A stretch of 64,000 nt of DNA from Tenrec ecaudatus (GCF_050624435.1 NC_134541.1:13344995-13408994), one strand, 5' to 3'. Positions 28,991 to 40,334 are shown, numbered from the stretch's first letter. The notes: generated from the letters alone by a model not told the origin. Made by a program: numbers and translations.

Positions 28991-31850
28991 CCTGGATCCT
29001 TGATACCTGGGTATGAGAGAAACAGCACCACATATCAGACAAGGGTTGAGAGCGTACATAGCCTCCTGGAGAACATTGCCTCAATCCTGCAAAGTAATGC
29101 TCCTAGCTGGGGCCATGAGTGTATCTTTAGAAGGCCATTCTATCGAGCCAGCTGCTACAGGATTGTGGAAAACATGGAAAGACCAGTGAATTCCATACCC
29201 ATTGAGTCCATACCCATCGTTGCACTGTATTTGCTGTGAAGTGAGTCTCTTGATCTAAGTCAATGCCATGTGGGATGCCATGACAGCAGACGTATCATTC
29301 TATAAGTCCACAGACAGTAGTTTGGGAAGAAGCACTGCACGTAAAGTAGGCAGACCAGTATCCAGAGCACGATGCATGTCTATCCCAATAAGAACAAAAT
29401 ATTGTCCTTCCAATGACAGAGCAGTCCAATGTAACCAACCTGCCACCAGATGGCTGACTGACCACTCACCCAACCCTTGCCCTGCCCCAAGAATGGTGCT
29501 GTATTGAGAACTCAGTGTTAGTGTCTGATGCAGGCAGCTTGGGCGCTCAGTCATGTTTGTAGACAAGCTGACCGTGGTGAACGGAAGCCCATGTTGCTGA
29601 GCACATGCGTAGCCTCCATCCCTGTCCCCAGAACTGTTTTGTTGATGAGCCCATTGAGCAATGATAGGCATGGTAGGGGAAAGGATGACTAGTGTCTACA
29701 GGACACGTCATCCTAAGCATTTGATTGCTAAAATCCTTGAGACACAAATATCTTTATTTTTTTTGACCCATCCCGAGAGGTCTATCCACATACCTCTTAG
29801 CCATAAATCCTTGTCACCAAATGTTCAATCTCATCCCTCCCAAGTCTCTGATCCTTCAGCCAAACAACTGGCCACAGTTCATCAATCAGTCTACAAATGC
29901 ACATCTGGCAGCTCCTCTTTCCAAGCAAAATAAACAATCAAGTGCACTGCTCCAAATGTGCCCATTGGAAGGATCTCCTTCCCCACTGTCCTTTGGGGAG
30001 GCCACAGGAAGGGGCTGTAGTGTTACAGCCGTCCACTCTCCATGCAGGACCATCTGTGAGCCAGGCATGGGTTTCCTCTTCCTCGGTCAACTCATCATAC
30101 GAACCCCCCGTGAGTCTGGGAAAGGAACACAGGGCTAACAGGAGTGGAGACCATGGACATTTGGACCATAACCTCCTGTAACTTATACGTGCCATTGTCA
30201 GGTCCTGCTCAAGCCTGATTTTGTACCTACCACTTCCATTTAAAGTTGGAGGGCATGCCCAACTTTGTGACTCTGTGGGTCAGACAACACCCAGCTTCTG
30301 GTGGACCACTCGGGCCACAGAGTGACTTGGTGGCCACGGTAAGACATTTAGTTTCTACTAACAGCTTCTGTGTCTGCCACTGTCACTTCAAGAACTATTG
30401 GATCATAGATAATGTAGCCAAGTGGCAGCATAGTTTGCACGGCAGCCTGAACCTGTTGCTAAACATTCCTTGTTCTGGACCTCACACAAAGCTAGCAGCT
30501 CTTTCGGTCACTTGATAAACAAGCTGGTGCAGCACACCCAAAGGAGGGTTACGTTGCCTCCAACACCCGCTACATGCTGTGACTGCTTACCAATTGTAGG
30601 AGGGATCCGATGCAACACAAGGCTTTAGAAGGACTGTTTGGCATGCCTCATACCCCTGGACCCCTCGAAACTTCACTGAGGTGTGAGGTGCCTGAATTGT
30701 TGTCTGTTTAATTTCCCGCCCTTCAGCATGTGAATGTCATCAGTGTCACAGAGCAGTGTGACATTGTGTGGGAAGGAAAGGTGATTAAGATCTCTGTGGA
30801 CTAAAGTATGATGCATGCAGAGCTGTAGAGTTGATATATTTCTGAGGCAGGACAGTGAAGGTGTATTGCTAACCTTGCCAACCGCAAGCAAACTGCTTTG
30901 GGTATTGGAGAAAAATGCATGCCCAGCTCAACAGTGGCATACCAGGTACCAGGAGACGCATTCATCGACTTCAGAAAGAAACCGCATCCAGAACGGCAGC
31001 TGCCGTTGGCATCACCACCTGGTTAAGTTTACGACAATCGCCGCCATTCTCCAGGATGCATCTGTTTTTGTTCGTTTGTTTGTTGCACGGGCAAATAGGA
31101 AAGTTGAGAGGGCATGGGGTGGGAATCATCGCCCCTGAACCTTGCAGGGTGGCAGCAGAGTCTGCGGCCTCTCCAGGACGGAGGTCTCTCTGGGTTACTG
31201 GTTCCCAGGTAAGGCCAGTTCTCACGGTGCTCATTGTAAGTGACCTACCATGGGAGACTTTACTCTGTACGGCAGGCACCCGGGGTGGGGTCTCTGCCGT
31301 CGCCAAGTCGATCTATTCCAATTATGGATTGTGGACTGAGGAAATCACTACCGAACGGGTTCAGGAACCCCCTGGACCCACTGTGAGTGGACCTGAGCGA
31401 GGACGCCATTAATCACCGAATCTCTATCCACCCTCACTCGACCCGAGGGCCACAGTGATGTTCAGTCCCCTAGAACGAGTGTGTCAGGTCACAGCTAGGG
31501 AGTGGTCAGTAAGCCTCGGAGAATCTAATTATCCCCATTCTCCTAGTGAACAGTAAGTAACTCTTGTCAAGACTGACGGCCTCTTGGGGGATGGCTGGCT
31601 GGGAGAAATGTGAACGGTACAAATTCCTGGCAAAGCGGCGAGGTCCTTCCCTCAAGGGGCCCTGGCTTCTTCATTCAAGGGGTTGAGGGTGGGAACTGAT
31701 TGATGGGCTCTGACTCTGCTCTGAGGACTCCAGTAACACTGCCTTTCACTCGGGCCTAGAATTCCTCAGCTTGTACAGGTTGAGTAAACGGTAGATTTCC
31801 CTTCTATTTAATTCCTAGGGATGCCGTTACTAAGTAACCAAAGCTGTAAG
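28990..31850 (-). mobile_element. ERVL-class endogenous retrovirus remnant, pol region
   Basis: About 2.9 kb of continuous similarity to the internal part of ERVL elements, read on the minus strand. Order on that strand: protease/5' pol area (about 31850-31150), reverse transcriptase (about 31110-30250), RNase H (about 30200-29830) and integrase (about 29750-29000). A minus frame at 30971-31306 retains a reverse-transcriptase-type 'RKLNQVV'; the frame 29300-29671 matches integrase by eye. Stops and frameshifts break every domain, so no product is possible. No flanking LTR is recognised. An RTE fragment abuts the 5' side. Confidence 0.85.
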
Positions 31851-31929
31851 TCCATCGTTGTTAGACTATTTGGATGTCTGCTTAGACGTTGCTGTCCGTG
31901 ATGATCTTCACCTCTACCTTGGTCTTCCA

Positions 31930-32470
31930 GACACAAAGACTGCAGCCTTCCGTACGGACTTCAACCCAATGCAGAGAAAACCAAAATGCCTCACCACTAG
32001 ACCAACAGACAACATCGTTATAGGGGGAACAAATCAGAGTTGTCAAAGATTTTGTTTTACTTGGATCCACAACCGATGCTCACCGAAATAACACTCAAGA
32101 AATCAAACCGTGCTGCTCCCTTGGGCAAATCTGCTACACAAGACCCCCTCAAAGCATGACAGAGCAAAGAGATGACTCTGAGGAGTAAGGTGTGGCTGAT
32201 ATTTTCAACCGCCTCGTATTCATGTGGAAACTGGACACTGAATAAGGAAGCCCACAGAAGAAGGGGTGGATCTGAATGGTGGTGTTGGTGAAGCCTATTG
32301 GGCTGCCAGAAGGACACACCAACCTGTCCCAGAAGACACACAGCCTGCATGCTCCTTAGAATTGAGGATGGCGAGCCTCGTCTCATGTACTTTGGACGTG
32401 TTATCTGGAGGGACCAGTCCCCGGAGAAGGACTTCATGCTTCAAAAGTAGGAAACTCGCCAACATCTAGA
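31930..32470 (+). mobile_element. RTE-type LINE 3' part, decayed
   Basis: 'gcagagaaaaccaaaatgcctcaccactagacc', 'tgttttacttggatccacaacc', 'cttgggcaaatctgctac', 'actgaataaggaag', 'gcatgctccttagaattgagg', 'gaccagtccccggagaagg'. It carries the post-active-site part of the reverse transcriptase ORF, with stops. Confidence 0.88.
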
Positions 32471-33060
32471 TTTTGGCGCGTCTTGAGAAACCAGAAGGTC
32501 TGGCAGTGTGGTCATTGGAGCCAAGTAGCGGTTGCCAGGGGCCCACCCATTTCTGACTCCTGCGGGGCTCCCGGGGCCCTGGAGTTTGCAGTGTTGGAAT
32601 CCAAAGATCGGATTTCATTGATCCACTCACTCATTTGTTAACTCATGGGTAGGGCACACCTCCCACTTCCTGAGGAAGGAAAGAAGGCTTAGTGAGGGAC
32701 GTGACTTAGCAGGGCCGCACAGGCTGTACCCTTGCCACAGCTGGCTGACTCTAACCCTCAAAGGTCTTTGTCTGAAAGTGATTAAGAACTGACTAAATGC
32801 TGGGCAGAGACCACAGAGAACCAGAACAGACATGATCAGGTTTCCTGGTCGAATGTCATTTTTTAGGGCTTGGAGCAAAGCAACCAACAAATAAATATAT
32901 GGTTGAAGCTGGGTCCAGTGCTATGAGTAAAATGGGGCTGGGCACAGTGCAGTCAGGGCACAGGGAGAGGGAGAAGGCGATGGCACAGTTGAGACCCGAG
33001 GAATGAGGGTCTGAGGCCAAGGGATTGGGATTTCCCATCCTCCTCCTGTGGACCACTAAA
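32471..33060. other. Intergenic, no gene
   Basis: Mostly unique-looking. 32640-32760 has an old-repeat texture. Confidence 0.4.
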
Positions 33061-33064
33061 AGGC

Positions 33065-33280
33065 TGGTGACGCACGTGGCTCTGGAGTCAGGCTGCCTGG
33101 GGCAAAGTCCCAACCCCGGCACAGTCTTGCTGGGTGACCTTGGGTGAGGGACTCAACCGCTCTGTGCCTCAGTTTCCAAATCTGTAAAACAGGTGGCTGC
33201 CTCAGAGGCACAAGGCGCAGGGTGAGATGAACTCCGAATCCTAGTGAGTGAGTGACTTGAGACACAGTAGGAACTCAGTC
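33065..33280 (+). repeat. MIR SINE, near full length
   Basis: 'cgtggctctggagtcaggctgcctggg', 'gctgggtgaccttgggtgagg', 'tctgtgcctcagtttccaaatctgtaaaacagg', 'acacagtaggaactcag'. The most complete MIR in the window. Confidence 0.92.
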
Positions 33281-33391
33281 CAGGGGACTATGGTCAGAAT
33301 GTCCCACTGCTGCTATTGTTGCTATAATGGTTTTCGTTCTATGAAACCCAAGACAGGTAAGTCTATAGAGAGCAACTAGATAGCTACTGCA

Positions 33392-33540
33392 GGAGGCGCT
33401 CTGGTGGCTTAGTGGTTATGCATTGGGTTGCTAACCAGAAGGTCAGCAGTTTGAAACCACCAGCTGCTCCGAGGGAGAAAGATTGGGCTTTCTCTATTCT
33501 TATAAAGAGTTAGTCTTGGAAACTCACAGGGGCAACGGTG
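33392..33540 (+). repeat. AfroSINE
   Basis: 'gaggcgctctggtggcttagtggttatgc', 'cagcagtttgaaaccaccagctgctcc', 'agagttagtcttggaaactcacaggggc'. The RTE-like tail is missing. Confidence 0.9.
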
Positions 33541-33549
33541 GCCAAAAAA

Positions 33550-33710
33550 GCCAGTTGACGAGTGTCTGAGTAAGGCTATGCCTCGTAGGGTTTTCAAAGG
33601 CTGTGTTGTTGGAAACAGAGCACCAGACCTTTCTTCCAATTTGTCTCTGGGTAGACTTGAACCTCCAGATTGGTTAGCAAGCAGTCAAGTGCATGAACTA
33701 TCTGTACCAC
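33550..33710 (-). repeat. AfroSINE, antisense, diverged
   Basis: 'agttgacgagtgtctgagtaaggctatgcctcgtagggttttcaaaggctg', then 'gggtagacttgaacctccagattgg', then 'agtcaagtgcatgaac'. Confidence 0.7.
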
Positions 33711-33723
33711 CTCAACGCCTTTC

Positions 33724-33805
33724 TGATGGATGGATGGATGGATGGATGGATGGAGGGAGGGAGGGAGGGAGGGAGGGAGGGAGGGAGGGAGGGAGGCAGG
33801 CAGGA
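33724..33805 (+). repeat. (TGGA)n(GGAG)n microsatellite
   Basis: About 28 bp of TGGA units followed by about 45 bp of GGAG units and two GGCA units. Confidence 0.97.
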
Positions 33806-33989
33806 GTGAACAGATCTTACTCCTGAAGTAAAATTACTGGGTCATCCCAACTCCAGGCTCGCTCAAGCCCAAGGTCCATGGGAAAAGGAGTCTTGGCAGA
33901 GCAGGGGGAGAGGAGCAGGGTGCAGAGACAGAGGGCAGGGTGGAGACACGTGGGTCTGGACAAGCAATAATCACAGCCTTCTCAGATCT

Positions 33990-34090
33990 CAGCCCATGGT
34001 TTCCTGGCTGTGACCTTGGGCTTGTTGCTTCACTCCTCTTTGCCTTCACTTCTTGTTTGCCAAATGGGAGAATACATCACCACCGTGTTT
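33990..34090 (+). repeat. MIR SINE fragment
   Basis: 'tggctgtgaccttgggcttgttgcttcactcc' with 'cttgtttgccaaatgggag'. Confidence 0.7.
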
Positions 34091-34214
34091 CCAGGGTTTT
34101 CCGTGGGAAGTCCAGTGCCCCTTATGAATAACTCTCCTTCCCCCCCTCCGATCACCCTTGCAATCACTAACAAGCTTTAGTTTCTGTCCCTGTGCTCAGT
34201 CTGCACATCCCCAA

Positions 34215-34410
34215 AGGTGCCCTGGTGGTTGCGAGTTGGACTGCTAACTTCAAGGTCTGCAGTTCAAACCCACCAGGTACCCCAAGGGAGCAAGATGAGG
34301 CATTTTACTCTCATAAAGAGTCACAGTTTCAGAAACCCATTAGGGCTGTTCTACCCTGACCTGTAGAGTCCTGATGAGTCGAGTCCACTCAAAAAGCACT
34401 GAGCTTTTGG
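34215..34410 (+). repeat. AfroSINE, full length
   Basis: 'aaggtgccctggtggttgcg', 'gtctgcagttcaaacccacc', 'cataaagagtcacagtttcagaaaccc', 'gatgagtcgagtccactc', 'ttttgggtttgagg'. Confidence 0.92.
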
Positions 34411-34424
34411 GTTTGAGGTACATT

Positions 34425-34870
34425 TCCTACAATCAGGGTCACACATCACCTGACCGTTTGTTTCTGATGCGCTTCACCCAGCATTGGGTTGCGAGACCCA
34501 CCCATGCAGCGTGGACCACAACTTCATTTCTACTGATGGCTGAATAATAAATATTCCATGGCCTCCAGGTGGTATGGTTTTCTCTTCTAAACTAAAGGTT
34601 GGGAGCTCTGCCCCACCCAAGCACTGCAGAGGAAAGGCCTGGCGATAGGCAGGAAATTCCACGGAGCAGTTCCACTTTGAAGCATGTGGGGTCACCATCA
34701 GGTGGCCCTGGCACAGGATGACAATAGGCGTTGGTGTTTTTGCATTCCCTTTCGGCAGGGACATTCCATGTTCTGTTTACCCGTTCGTCTGCTGATGGGC
34801 ACTTGGGTGCCCACCCCACTCGACTGTGAACCCTGTTAGATGCATGTCTGTGTGAAGTTTTCCGAGTCCA
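34425..34870 (-). repeat. Old L1 3' region, antisense, with SINE insert
   Basis: 'atttctactgatggctgaataataaatattccatgg' and 'ctgctgatgggcacttggg' are reversed sequences of older L1 3' ends. Between them (about 34560-34725) is an AfroSINE-type sequence with 'ggaaaggcctggcgatagg' and 'gaagcatgtggggtcacc'. Confidence 0.65.
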
Positions 34871-34884
34871 CAGCTAGGATTTAA

Positions 34885-35005
34885 ATGGTTGGGCTGGGCA
34901 TACGTTTATGTGCTGAACACAAGATTAGCGGGTCGAACCCACCAGATGTTTGGAGGGAGAATGGCAAGGCTGTTTACTTCCGTGAAGAAGGTGGCAGGGA
35001 ATTTG
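34885..35005 (+). repeat. AfroSINE 5' half
   Basis: 'ggttgggctgggcatacg', 'agattagcgggtcgaacccaccag', 'ctgtttacttccgtgaagaagg'. Confidence 0.8.
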
Positions 35006-35021
35006 GCGTTGTGATAACTCA

Positions 35022-35235
35022 AAGCCCCCTGGTGGTGCAGTTGTGCAGTGTTCGGCTGCCAACTACACGGCTGTGGTTTGAACCCACCAGTGGGCTTCGC
35101 AGGAGAGAGAGAAGCCGAGGTTGCCTGCGCCCGTAAGGACTTCGACCAACAAGACCGTGTGGGGTGGTTCTGCTCTGTCCTATAGGTTGCTATGGGGTCT
35201 CCAGGAGCCGGGGTGGCCTCGACAGCACGCAGGCA
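35022..35235 (+). repeat. AfroSINE, full length
   Basis: 'agccccctggtggtgcag', 'ggctgtggtttgaacccaccag', 'ggttctgctctgtcctataggttgctatgggg', 'cctcgacagcacgc'. Confidence 0.93.
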
Positions 35236-35380
35236 TGTGATAATCCTGCGTTTAACTTTTGGAGAGACTTCCGAATTGTCCTCCACAGTGGCGGCTCCAT
35301 TGTGCATGCCCCCCAGGAGTGGATGGGGGCTCTACTTCCTCCTGCTGCTCCCTGACCCTTGTTTCACTGATACCAGTCTT
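35236..35380 (-). repeat. Old L1 3' region, antisense, continued
   Basis: 'acttccgaattgtcctccacagtggcggctccattgtgcatgcccc' matches reversed old-L1 sequence and continues 34425-34870 across the AfroSINEs. Confidence 0.65.
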
Positions 35381-35635
35381 CCTAAAAAGGGGTGCGTGTG
35401 ATATGAAGCAATATATCCCCCCACCCCCCTGCCCGGTGATTCAGATGCGCAGTAAGGATGGAGAAGCATCAGTCTTGGTTTAGAAACATCCAGAAACACG
35501 CTGGCATCCTACAAGGGGAAAGAGAGGGCCAAACGAGAACTTCTGTTTCCCGGATCTTTCAGACACCTTCCAGAAGATCCCATTTGAGCGGCAGGCCAAA
35601 GACAGAAAGAAAGGAGATGGTAGTAGGCATCCATG

Positions 35636-35672
35636 CACCCACACGCACACGCACATGCGCACGCACCACCTG
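35636..35672 (+). repeat. (CACACG)n-like simple repeat
   Basis: 'cacacgcacacgcacatgcgcacgcacc', alternating purine-pyrimidine. Confidence 0.8.
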
Positions 35673-35756
35673 CGAGGCCATTCACAGTGCGAGAGGTCGT
35701 CAGCTCCAAGGAGCACCACTTCCTGCCAAAATCTCTGCTTCACTGATGCACGGCTC

Positions 35757-36262
35757 TTGTGTGAGTCTGGGTAGGCTAGAGAAACAAATCCGCAGAAACT
35801 CATTTGTATATGAGAGAGTTTTATATAAAGGCGATGTGTACATAAAGCATCCCAACCCAGTCCAATCCAAGCCCATAAGTCTGACATTAGCCCCTATGCC
35901 CGACATGAATCTACAAAGTCCTCCTCCACCTCACCAAACACACACTATGATGCCAAATGCAGGAGGAAAGCCGAGTCAGGGAATGTGTAAGTATTGCGGC
36001 ACAGGCAGGGGTCTCCACATGGCTGCTCCAGCACCCAGGGCTGCATCGGGGTAGGTCCATGTGGCTTCTCCTTGGGGAGAAGTGAGCCTTGCCAGCTGAA
36101 GCAGGGAACTGGCTAAGGCAGCTGCACCCTGGTCCGACCAGAAAGTAAGAGACCTGAGAACTAAAAAGAAGAGGCTCTCAGAGCCATTTATCTCTCTGCT
36201 CTTTAGTTAATCCCACATGTGATTATCATCCAGGCTGGCACAATAAACCTTAACATCACAGC
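35757..36262 (-). mobile_element. Unclassified LTR-like element, copy 2, full length
   Basis: Starts 'gtgtgagtctgggtaggctagagaaacaaatcc', includes 'gttttatataaagg', 'ctgctccagcacccagggctgcatcgg', ends 'catccaggctggcacaataaacc'. Near-identical in layout to copies at 47898 (same strand) and 51005 (opposite strand). Confidence 0.7.
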
Positions 36263-36995
36263 TCTCAACAAGATTGACAACCTCTAGGGGTCACCCCCCC
36301 TGCCCCCAGAGGTTAGAGGTGACACTTCAGACCCTTAAAGGTGACCCTGGGATGGAGCTTCACCCTCAAGACCTTCTCCCTGGTTGCTCTGCTCACCCGG
36401 AGCTCCCTGCCTCACGGACACGCCCTCTTTGTGGGCCCAGAGACAGCCCTCTCACAACTGCCATCTGTAGAAACGTTTAAGTTGAGAAAGGCTGGTTCTC
36501 AGGGCAAGATGTTCAGACTCAGCCCCTCACCTCCCTCTCTCCCGCTGAAAAAGGCCAAGCCTGAGCACAAGAAGCAGACTCTTTTATTCCACACGCCTCT
36601 CAGGGAAACAAATGCTCTCAAATCCCATGCCAATCGGAGGGTGGGGATATGTGTGGCTCTGGGTCCTTCTCTGGAACGCGTTGGGTGCCAAGCCCAGGAA
36701 ACAGACAGACAGGTGCTGGTTCCTGGCTCCAACCCTCATTTCTTAGAGACTCTTGACCCCTGACCTCTGGCCCTGTCCCCAACTTTTCTCCTTCCCAATC
36801 TCTTGGACCCAGACTGGCCAGCCTGTGCAGGAAGGAAAAGGGAGTTCACAGAATAAACATTTACCCTGGAAGTCTGGGCTCCTGTTTGGGGGAGTTTTAC
36901 CGGACTTCACACGGTTTCTCCGGTAGGTGCCATGGTGGGTTCTTTCTGCCTACACTCCGAGATCCAACCCCCCATCCCTGGCTCTGATGGTCAGG
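36263..36995. other. Intergenic, no gene
   Basis: The first part ('ctctaggggtcacc') is unassigned. A + frame of 140 codons (36341-36763) has no recognisable domain. Confidence 0.4.
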
Positions 36996-36999
36996 GCAA

Positions 37000-37130
37000 G
37001 GGGGTAAATGTGTGGCTGCCAACGGGAAGCTCACTAGTCCAAACCCAGCAGCCACTCGGTAGGCGGAAGGTAAGGCAGTGGCAGTGGCTTCCTTCAAGAA
37101 CACAGCCTTGCAGACCGCAGAGGGCCATCT
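37000..37130 (+). repeat. AfroSINE
   Basis: 'gtgtggctgccaacgggaagctcactagtccaaacccagcagcc', 'gcggaaggtaaggcagtggc', 'acacagccttgcagacc'. Confidence 0.7.
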
Positions 37131-37184
37131 GGGGAGCCCTAGGAATAGAAAACAAGAGGATGGGCCCCCAATCCCACTGCCCTG

Positions 37185-37372
37185 AGTCAGTGCTGACTCA
37201 CAGCCACATGATATGACAAAGTAGAACTGCCCCCTGAAGGTTTCCAAGAGGGTCATTCGTTACCGGAACAGACGACCTCATCTTTCTCCCATGGAGCAGT
37301 TGGCGGATTCAAACTGCTGGCCTTGTTGTCAGCAGTCCAGTGCATGACCCACGACGCCACCAGGGCTCCCTT
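37185..37372 (-). repeat. AfroSINE, antisense, full length
   Basis: 'agtcagtgctgactcacagcc', 'aaagtagaactgccccctgaagg', 'gacctcatctttctcccatggagcagttggcgg', 'ccacgacgccaccagggctccc'. Confidence 0.94.
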
Positions 37373-37690
37373 GACTGGACAGCAGCGGATGTGATCTCCA
37401 GCACCACGTCCAACCCTCCCCTCCCCCACGAAACACCCCCCTCCCCCAGGGAAAGCTGCTCACCTGTTTAGAAGGGATCTCCAACGACCCCATCTCACTA
37501 AACTGTTGCCCCAAGCCCTGTCCACACACAGCCTGCAGATTCCCCAGCCATCAGTGCTGCGCCGGGCCTGAGTTCCAATCCTGCCACTGCTTCGCTGAGC
37601 AAGCTGGAGAGGACATGGAGGCTTAGAGAGGTCAGAGGCAGGGCTTCCCAACTGGGACCACCCAGTCCCCCTCTAGGGTTGCTAGCTGCA
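37373..37690. other. Intergenic, no gene
   Basis: C-rich near 37425-37450; a stretch at 37570-37660 ('tccaatcctgccactgcttcgctgagcaagc') looks like a decayed MIR. Confidence 0.4.
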
Positions 37691-37694
37691 CCAC

Positions 37695-38005
37695 GGACAG
37701 CCGAAACAACAAACAAGTCGTTCTGGGAAGAAGTACCGCCCCAGTGCTCCTTAGAGGCAAAGATGATGAGATATACCTACTTACCTATCTTACCTTCTTT
37801 GGACAGGTTGTCAGCAGAGACCAGTCCCTGGAGAAGGACGTGATGTTTGGTAAAGAAGAGGGGCAGTGAAGAGATGGGCTGCCACCGTGGCTGCCACCAT
37901 GGGCTCAGACAGAGGAACCACCATGAGGACCTGGCGGTGTTTGTTCTGTGGGGCGGGGGCATATGGGTCAGAGCGGACTCAGCGGCACCTAACGGCCACA
38001 GCATA
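37695..38005 (+). mobile_element. RTE-type LINE 3' end
   Basis: 'cgttctgggaagaagtacc', 'gtgctccttagaggcaaagatg', 'accagtccctggagaaggacg', 'ctgccaccatgggctcagacagagg', terminus 'gagcggactcagcggcacctaacgg'. Confidence 0.9.
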
Positions 38006-38647
38006 GGGTCACAAGGAGGCAGAATTCACACGATGGCAGTGAGAGTGTGGACACAGGTTGGTCTGTTACCACCGGGGCAGGGGTGTTACTAGTTTCTCCT
38101 GGGTGAGCCCCTGGGGAGGTGGTCGGCAGCCCGAGTGCCCAGAACAGCCCCCGCCCTGCTGCCGCCACAAAGAATGACCCACAGCAAATGCCGACCATGC
38201 AGCAGCGGAGGGATCTGGATACAACGGGGACACTCACCTCCCGAGGGTACTGCGAGAATAGAAGTCACTCAGGACAGCAGCTAACCATTGGGTCTGACAC
38301 AAGGTCAATGCTCACCCGGGCTGCTAGGGTAACCGTGGGATCCTCCATCTCTGGACTTCCAGCTCTGGAGCTCTCCCTCAGCACAGCGTCTCGGCTACAC
38401 AAAGAGGGTCCCCCAGAGTTGTGCAAAGAGGCTGTCCCCCATCACTGCTGCCGCCCACCAGCCCCAGCTCCAGGGTCTTACTTTCAGAAGCTGAAGTCAC
38501 CTTCTCCACTGGGGTTCTCAGACCCGGGAGCGGGCACGTTAGTGAGCATCTCAGCGCCCAGTGACTGCCAACGCATGCGCTTCAGAGCCACGGGCTGCGG
38601 GGGTGGGGCGCAGTTCAAATGCAGGGACTGCATCTGTCTAGGACCCT
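38006..38647. other. Intergenic, no gene
   Basis: A 176-codon + frame (38119-38649) has no recognisable domain. The part near 38510-38620 ('ggttctcagacccgggagcg') is probably an old repeat. Confidence 0.4.
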
Positions 38648-38662
38648 AGGAATCTGTATTTC

Positions 38663-38973
38663 TTTTGGGGACACGTACAACTTTTATCACAATCCATCCA
38701 TCCATTGTATCAAGCACATTTGTTGCCATCATCATTCTCAAATCATTTGCTTTCTGCTTGAATCCTTGGTATCAGTTCCACATTTTCCCCCTCCCTCCCC
38801 GCTCCTCTTTCCTTCATGAGTCCTTGATAATTTATAAATTATTATTATTTTGTCATATCTTACACTGTCCAACGTCTCCCTTCACCCACCTTTCTGTTGT
38901 CCATCCCCCCAGGGAGGAGGTTATATGTAGATCCTTGTAATCAGTTCCCCCTTTCCACCCACCCTCCCTCCAC
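38663..38973 (-). mobile_element. LINE 3' end, antisense, with target-site duplication
   Basis: 5'-truncated copy (~310 bp): 'ttttatcacaatccatcc', 'tgtatcaagcacatttg', 'ccttgataatttataaattatt', 'gtccatccccccagggagg'. It is bounded by 'aggaatctgtatttc' (38648-38662) and 'aggaatctgcatttc' (38974-38988), 14 of 15 bases the same. Confidence 0.88.
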
Positions 38974-39164
38974 AGGAATCTGCATTTCAGCAAACTCCCC
39001 CAGCTCTGATGCCGCACTTGGAAAAAAGACTCTCCGCTCCCACGGGTCGCTCCCCTTTCTAAAACCATCAGTGGCTCCCGAGTCTGAGTGCCCCCTTGCC
39101 CTCATTCATCCCAGGGTTCAGGAGTAGCCTCGTCGACATCTCTGGACACTGGTTGTGGACTGAC

Positions 39165-39330
39165 TCTGTTGTGGTTTCTAACTATGGGGACTGTGTATTA
39201 TAGAGTAGGCCTGCCCCAGGGACCACCTTCATGGAAGCAGATGGGTGGGTCTCATTGTCCTGCCCTGTCACTGGGTGGTTTTGAACTGCCAACCTTTTTG
39301 TTTCCAACTGAGTGCAAATCACACCGTCTG
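39165..39330 (-). repeat. AfroSINE, antisense, diverged
   Basis: 'attatagagtaggcctgccccagg', 'catggaagcagatgggtggg', 'tcactgggtggttttgaactgccaacc'. Confidence 0.75.
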
Positions 39331-39429
39331 GGGGCCTCTCCCATCTGGGCATTAGCATTTGCCGGACCTCGGGCCTCGAACACCCTGCAGGCCCTCCTCC
39401 TCCCATCTCCTCTGGTTGGTTCCTGGGGG

Positions 39430-39530
39430 TGCTGGACTGGGAGTCAGGCTCCTCAGGGTTTTTAGCCTCGTTGAGCATAGCTTTCATCCTCTTGGGCCTC
39501 AGTTTCTCTGCTTCCTGATCCTGGGAACAG
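39430..39530 (+). repeat. MIR SINE fragment
   Basis: 'gactgggagtcaggctcc' with 'tcttgggcctcagtttctctgcttcctgatcc'. Confidence 0.65.
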
Positions 39531-40060
39531 ACAGACTCCAGTCTCTACATCCGCCAGCTGGACAGCCCCACTCAGCCATTGGGTCAGCAGTCTGTTTTCC
39601 TGGCAGGTGCTTGGCGCTAAGTCACACTGCTGAGCAATTCCAGGGAAGTTACGCTCCAGCGAGCGCCTTGGCTGCAATTTCTTTGGCCAAATCAGCGTCT
39701 CCCCACCTTATCACCAACCCACTCATAATATTTAGACATCTGATTTCTAGCAGAATTAACTGGTGAGTCAGAGAGAGAGCGGCTATGGCCGGTCAGTGAA
39801 CCCACCTCCCAGCCTCCCCTCCCCCTCCAGAGGAACGTACCTTCCAGGAAGAGAACCGCATCTCTCCTGCCAGCACTTCCTCATGTGGGTGCATGGTCAC
39901 CGAGGCCCAGAGACAAGAACCAACTTGCCGACAGCACCACGGCCGGCTGGGGGAATGTATACGTCCCAATGTCACCCAGCATCTGCTGAATACAAGTCCC
40001 CGTGGCAGGAGTTGGGAGACAGGACTCAGCAGCATAGGAAAAACATCGCTTGGTGGCATT
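39531..40060. other. Intergenic, no gene
   Basis: Unique-looking. The minus frame 39793-40203 (136 codons) is partly the antisense of the AfroSINE that follows. Confidence 0.4.
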
Positions 40061-40062
40061 TT

Positions 40063-40275
40063 GAGGAGCCTGGGTGGCACAGTGGTCGCACGTTGGGTTG
40101 CGACCCGCAAGCTTAGCAGTTTGAAACCACCAGCAGCTCTTCCAGAGAAAGAGGGGGCTTCCCACTCTTGCTGAGAGTGAGTCTCAGTATCCCACGGGGG
40201 CAATTCTATCCTGCCTTACAGGGTGGATACCAGTTGGCATCGACTCAATGGTAAGTGAGTTTGTTTGTTTGGGGG
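40063..40275 (+). repeat. AfroSINE, full length
   Basis: 'gaggagcctgggtggcacagtgg', 'agcagtttgaaaccaccagcagc', 'agttggcatcgactcaatgg', ending in 'gtttgtttgtttggggg'. Confidence 0.95.
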
Positions 40276-40334
40276 TTGCTGGCAGTTGAGTCATGGCCAA
40301 AGACATCTATTTTAAAGAATGACCTTCTTGTATT

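Noticed and set aside
26745-31850. A single retroviral provirus including the LINE-like 3' block as its LTR
   Set aside because: The 26745-28530 block recurs five times with variable 5' ends, an A-rich 3' end and a 15-bp duplication at one site, which fits a LINE and not an LTR.
35458-36054. 198-codon plus-strand frame
   Set aside because: More than half lies in an antisense LTR-like repeat that recurs at 47898 and 51005.
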